DNA of 18,656 nt from Fidelibacterota bacterium UBA6817 (GTDB lineage: Bacteria > Fidelibacterota > Fidelibacteria > Fidelibacterales > Fidelibacteraceae): assembly GCA_002452555.1 (NCBI GenBank), contig DKER01000137.1, positions 1-18,656 of the forward strand, written 5' to 3'. The notes under the pieces were generated by a model that was not told where the DNA came from, did not search any database, and was given only the letters and a program-made list of their open reading frames with translations. Shown piece by piece: positions 15,373 to 18,656 of this stretch (its first letter is position 1; each line of letters opens with the position of its first letter). Position numbers and translations under genes: made by a program.

Positions 15373-16317
15373 TTATCTGAAAAGTACACTTATTGAATCT
15401 TCGTTATTTGTTCTCTGGATTGCCTCTGCAAAAATATCTGCAACAGAGACAATATCCATTCGATCAATCCTCTTTTCAGGAGGAAGGTAAATGGTGTCCG
15501 TTGTTATGATCCTGTCAATGGGCGAATTCTTTAACCGTTCAATTGCTTCACCGGAAAGGACCGGATGGGTGAACATGGCATAGATATTTAATGCACCCAG
15601 ATCTTTCAGGCGTTTGGCGCCGGCAACAAGGGTCCCTGCCGTATCACACATATCGTCAACAATCAAAGCCCTTTTCCCTTTCACGTCTCCGATCAGATGC
15701 ATTACCTCTGATTGGTTGTGCCCTGTCCGGCGTTTGTCAACAATCGCAAGGCTCCGGTTCAATACGCCTGCATAGCTTCTGGTCCGGTGAACACTTCCCA
15801 TATCCGGTGCAACAATAACCAAATCAGAGCTCGTATCATCACTCAGTGAAGCACAGTGTTCAAGCAATGCCGGTCTGGAATACAGGTGATCAAAGGGGAC
15901 ATCCACATAACCCTGGATCTGTGTGGAATGAAGATCCATTGCCATTATACGGTCAGCACCGGCTTTCACCAGCAGGTCCATAAACAAGCGGGCAGAAATC
16001 GGAACTCTGGGCTGATCTTTTCTGTCCTGCCGGGCATAACCGTAATACGGCAAAACAGCTGTGATTCGTGATGCTGAAGCCCTTCGGGCAGCATCAAGGA
16101 TCAGAAGAAGTTCCAGATAGTTTTCTGCCGGAGAATTTGTGGATTGGATGATATAAACATCCTTCCCCCGGATGCTTTCTTCAAAACGCACCCAAATCTC
16201 ACCATCACTGAAGTGCTTGATGGTCAACGGACCGACGCTAATTCCCAGCTTTTCACAGATGCTTTCAACCAGGGGCCGGTTAGAACTCCCGGAAAATACT
16301 TTCAGTTCGCCATACAT
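15373..16317 (-). CDS. prs: Ribose-phosphate pyrophosphokinase (PRPP synthetase)
   Basis: Makes PRPP from ribose 5-phosphate and ATP for nucleotide, His, Trp and NAD synthesis. At 314 residues it is the class I length. Motifs are FSDGEIWVRFEESIRGKDV (36-54), RQDRKDQPRVPISAR (96-110), MDLHSTQIQGY (127-137, His130), the flexible loop KRRTGHNQSEV (195-205) and the PRPP loop IVDDMCDTAGT (219-229). The ATG at 16317 has a second, out-of-frame ATG four bases later; GAGG lies about nine bases upstream. The tRNA-Gln gene lies 53 bases upstream and no promoter is evident between them, so the message probably comes from tRNA processing of a longer transcript. Confidence 0.98.
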   Translation of the reverse strand: MYGELKVFSGSSNRPLVESICEKLGISVGPLTIKHFSDGEIWVRFEESIRGKDVYIIQSTNSPAENYLELLLILDAARRASASRITAVLPYYGYARQDRKDQPRVPISARLFMDLLVKAGADRIMAMDLHSTQIQGYVDVPFDHLYSRPALLEHCASLSDDTSSDLVIVAPDMGSVHRTRSYAGVLNRSLAIVDKRRTGHNQSEVMHLIGDVKGKRALIVDDMCDTAGTLVAGAKRLKDLGALNIYAMFTHPVLSGEAIERLKNSPIDRIITTDTIYLPPEKRIDRMDIVSVADIFAEAIQRTNNEDSISVLFR

Positions 16318-16370
16318 GAGTATGTACCTCTGCTTTGGATTAATAAAAGACTGTTATATGTGGAAGTGAG

Positions 16371-16441
16371 CTCAGGGGAGAGGAGTCGAACCCCTATTGA
16401 CGGGACCAAAACCCGCTGTCCTGCCATTAGACGACCCCCGA
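16371..16441 (-). tRNA. tRNA-Gln (anticodon UUG)
   Basis: The 71-base cloverleaf folds by hand. The acceptor TCGGGGG/CCCCTGA has one G-U pair; the D stem is GTCT/GGAC; the anticodon stem GCGGG/CCCGT encloses loop TTTTGGT with anticodon TTG (16409-16407); the variable loop has four bases; and the T arm is AGGGG-TTCGACT-CCTCT. The discriminator is G at 16371. The 3' CCA is not encoded (CTC follows). The first base, U, is typical of bacterial tRNA-Gln. The 5' end is only three bases from the ispE stop codon, so RNase P must cut it from the operon transcript. The gene lies between ispE and prs, as in Pseudomonas. Confidence 0.96.
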
Positions 16442-16444
16442 GTA

Positions 16445-17281
16445 TCATGTTTCACCTGTTGGCTGACAAATATGAACACGGCCCCATGACTTCAGGGTTT
16501 CCCCGCAAGCCACAGCTTTGTCATCAGAGCAGAATATCCCATACACAGTCGAGCCGGAACCCGACAAACCGGCAAACAATGCTCCGCAGTCAAGCAGCGC
16601 AGTTTTTATAGCACCGATTTGTGGATATGCCGGAATAATCACCCTTTCAAAATCATTTTCAAAAAACCGCCAGGAAAATCCCTGACGCAGAAAGCTCGAA
16701 ATATTAGTTTTTTTCACCGTATCTGTCAAGGAAATTCTCAGCTCTTTGTATGCCCAGGGTGTGGAAATGTGAAAAGGCGGCATAACAAGGCATACGGTCC
16801 AATCCAGGGGTATTTTTACAGGTCTCAGTTCATCCCCGATTCCGGTAGCATAAACCGTTCCCCCTTTCAGGAAAAACGGAACATCTGCCCCCAGTCCGAC
16901 AGCCAGCGAAAACAAATCCGGCACATTTTCGCACAGAGATGAAAAATATTTCAGGATTGCCGCCGCATTCGATGACCCGCCTCCCAATCCTGCTCCTACA
17001 GGAATATTTTTCTCCAGAGAAATCTCTGCTCCCAGCCCATCGGGCAGATAAGGCCTTAAACTGTTGATTGCTTTGAGAATCAGATTTGTGTTATCAATGG
17101 GAATTCCTTCCTGATTGCAGGTCAGATTAAAATTTCCGCGCTGGTTTACTTCAATATGTATGATATCAGCAAAATCAATCTCCTGAAAAATTGTTTCCAG
17201 CAAATGATAACCATCTGTTTGTCTTCGCCCTAAAATCCTTAAACCAATATTTATTTTTGCATTTGCCCGGAGGATTGCCAT
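16445..17281 (-). CDS. ispE: 4-(cytidine 5'-diphospho)-2-C-methyl-D-erythritol kinase
   Basis: GHMP-family kinase of the MEP isoprenoid pathway, phosphorylating CDP-ME at the 2-hydroxyl with ATP. It has 278 residues. The substrate motif AKINIGLRILGRRQTDGYH contains Lys9, the glycine-rich ATP loop is PVGAGLGGGSSNAAA (94-108), and GLGADVPFF carries catalytic Asp133; these match Lys10 and Asp141 of E. coli. LSGSGSTVYGIF is the third GHMP motif. The ATG follows the gltX stop by four bases, with AAGGAT overlapping the end of gltX as ribosome-binding site. Its presence indicates the MEP rather than the mevalonate route. Confidence 0.97.
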   Translation of the reverse strand: MAILRANAKINIGLRILGRRQTDGYHLLETIFQEIDFADIIHIEVNQRGNFNLTCNQEGIPIDNTNLILKAINSLRPYLPDGLGAEISLEKNIPVGAGLGGGSSNAAAILKYFSSLCENVPDLFSLAVGLGADVPFFLKGGTVYATGIGDELRPVKIPLDWTVCLVMPPFHISTPWAYKELRISLTDTVKKTNISSFLRQGFSWRFFENDFERVIIPAYPQIGAIKTALLDCGALFAGLSGSGSTVYGIFCSDDKAVACGETLKSWGRVHICQPTGET

Positions 17282-17285
17282 GATA

Positions 17286-18656
17286 TCAATCCTTAAGGAC
17301 TTTATTCAATCGCCGAAGACTCTCTTCTTTTCCGAGATAATAGACAATTACGCCCAGCTCAGGTCCGTGCAGATCACCGGTTAAAGCAATACGGACAGGC
17401 ATCCATAAATTTTTGCCTTTTACACCGGTCTCATTTTGAACCGCCTTCATGACGGGGAAAAAATCAGCCGGTTCGTTCACAGGAATCGATTCCAGATTTT
17501 TTACCAGCACTGATAAAACATTCCGCGTCCTCTCCAGCGTCATTATTTCAGCCCCCTCTCCCTGGACAGGAAGACTTGCTTCCCGGATAAAGGGCTCCAG
17601 TTTTTCCGGCAACTCATCAAATCGAGATAATCCTGATTTAAGTGTCCGCAATACTAAATTTCCCCGATTATTCAGGGCAATGCCTGACAGCCATTTTTCT
17701 GCTTCATTCAAGTAAGCGGTATCATCCATTGCCTGAATGTACTGCTGATTCATCCAATTGAGCTTTTCTACATTAAATACAGCCCCTGCCTTATTAACAC
17801 GATCCAGAGAAAAGAGTTCTATTAGTTCGTCCATTGAAAAAATTTCACGATCATCTCCCGGATTCCAGCCCAGTAATGCCAGGAAATTGTTAAGTGCCTG
17901 AGGTAAATATCCTTTGGCAAGATAATCTTCCACGGCAACGTCACCCTGACGTTTGGAAAGTTTGGATTTATCGGGATTGAGAAGAAGCGGAAGGTGTGCA
18001 AAAACAGGCGGCTTCCAGCCGAGATAATCATACAGCAGTAAATGTTTGGGAAGAGAAGGAAGCCATTCTTCACCTCTGATAACATGTGTAATTCCCATAT
18101 AATGATCATCCACAACGTTGGCTAAATGATAGGTAGGAAATCCGTCTGACTTGATCAAAACCTGTTCGTCTATCCGTTTGTATTCCACACTTACGTCGCC
18201 CCGGATTTCGTCATGAAACGTCATTGTTCCTTCTCCGGGAACGTTCATGCGAATGACAAAAGACTCATGCCGAGCTCTGAATTCCGACTCGGCAGGATCC
18301 AAATCCCGGCACAATCCGTCATAACCCGGCGCTTCTCTATTGGCGATCTGCTGACTTCTGAGTTCTGCCAGCCTTTCTTCAGAGCAGAAACACCGGTATG
18401 CTTTTCCCTCTTTCAGCAGACGGGTTACTTCTTTATCATAAATATGCCGTCTCTGACTTTGGAAATAAGGGCCGTTACTGTTTTCTATTCCCGGACCTTC
18501 ATCCCAATCCAGCCCCATCGCTTTCAAACTGCCGATCAGATTTTCAACGGCCCCTTCAACATATCGGGATTGGTCTGTATCTTCAATCCGTAAAATGAAT
18601 CGACCCTTGTGTTTCTTTGCAAAAAGATAATTATATAGTGCCGTTCTGTGTCCGCC
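17286..18656 (-). CDS. gltX: Glutamyl-tRNA synthetase (N-terminus outside window)
   Basis: Class I synthetase charging tRNA-Glu, and in many bacteria also tRNA-Gln with glutamate for later amidation. The frame stays open past 18527 to the window end, adding 43 residues (GGHRTALYNYLFAKKHKGRF, then ILRIEDTDQSRYVEGAVENL), so the true start lies outside; the TTG at 18527 is internal. The HIGH signature is just beyond the edge, and the KMSKS equivalent KLSKR is at 17963-17949. YRCFCSEERLAELR, FVIRMNVPGEGTMTFHDEIRG and THVIRGEEWLPSLPKHLLLY fit GluRS rather than GlnRS. About 456 residues are seen of a usual 470-500. It lies 0.8 kb upstream of tRNA-Gln in the same direction. No GlnRS or GatCAB is in the window, so discrimination cannot be judged. 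Confidence 0.96.
   Translation of the reverse strand, partial: GGHRTALYNYLFAKKHKGRFILRIEDTDQSRYVEGAVENLIGSLKAMGLDWDEGPGIENSNGPYFQSQRRHIYDKEVTRLLKEGKAYRCFCSEERLAELRSQQIANREAPGYDGLCRDLDPAESEFRARHESFVIRMNVPGEGTMTFHDEIRGDVSVEYKRIDEQVLIKSDGFPTYHLANVVDDHYMGITHVIRGEEWLPSLPKHLLLYDYLGWKPPVFAHLPLLLNPDKSKLSKRQGDVAVEDYLAKGYLPQALNNFLALLGWNPGDDREIFSMDELIELFSLDRVNKAGAVFNVEKLNWMNQQYIQAMDDTAYLNEAEKWLSGIALNNRGNLVLRTLKSGLSRFDELPEKLEPFIREASLPVQGEGAEIMTLERTRNVLSVLVKNLESIPVNEPADFFPVMKAVQNETGVKGKNLWMPVRIALTGDLHGPELGVIVYYLGKEESLRRLNKVLKD

Noticed and set aside
16144..16611. 155-codon plus-strand frame spanning prs, the tRNA and ispE
   Set aside because: It crosses a tRNA gene and two conserved genes on the other strand and has no plausible product.
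18525..18527. TTG at 18527 as the gltX start
   Set aside because: The frame continues upstream through conserved GluRS sequence (TALYNYLFAKKH, RIEDTDQSR) to the window edge.
1..18656. CRISPR array, insertion sequence, prophage or defence island
   Set aside because: No spaced direct repeats, transposase or integrase motifs or phage genes were seen; except for the secreted genes at the left, the content is housekeeping.

Overview
The window looks like core chromosome from an uncultured or little-studied member of the FCB group of bacteria (Marinimicrobia, KSB1 or Calditrichaeota-like are my best guesses; I cannot place it exactly). The reasons are two secreted proteins with type IX secretion (T9SS) C-terminal sorting domains of the 'YPNPFNP...' kind, a PorQ-like T9SS outer-membrane protein, a tRNA without encoded CCA, and moderate GC. 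Several translation genes carry clear Shine-Dalgarno sequences (AGGAG), and there is a TTGACA/AATAAT promoter. Both are unlike Bacteroidetes proper and favour a different FCB lineage.

Layout. On the plus strand, 1-3936 holds two secreted T9SS cargo genes: the 3' part of a large multidomain surface protein (cut by the window start) and an enterochelin-esterase-like alpha/beta hydrolase. A 188-bp convergent gap follows. Everything from 4125 to the window end is on the minus strand. Read in the direction of transcription it is: gltX (5' end cut by the window end), ispE, tRNA-Gln(UUG), prs, rplY, pth, hppA, rpsF, rpsR, rplI; then a 112-bp gap with two hairpins and a promoter; then priA, a membrane-anchored zinc metallopeptidase, porQ, tmk and an S41 C-terminal processing protease.

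Functional picture. The upstream block is a translation and precursor-supply operon: tRNA charging, tRNA-Gln, PRPP, ribosomal proteins bL25, bS6, bS18 and bL9, and peptidyl-tRNA recycling. A membrane pyrophosphatase sits inside it and would use the PPi released by such biosynthesis; its residues predict a K+-dependent, Na+-type pump. The downstream block starts at priA with its own predicted promoter and combines replication restart and dTMP synthesis with envelope proteins (two proteases and PorQ). Most genes in both blocks are tightly packed, with stop/start overlaps of 1, 4, 8 and 11 bases.

No mobile element, CRISPR array, phage gene or defence system is visible. The most interesting points are the overlap of the rplI terminator with the priA promoter, the Na+-PPase signature in a translation operon, the very acidic tails of bS6 and bL25, the unexplained metallopeptidase next to priA, and the domain content of the two T9SS cargo proteins. 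I found no convincing wholly new system.
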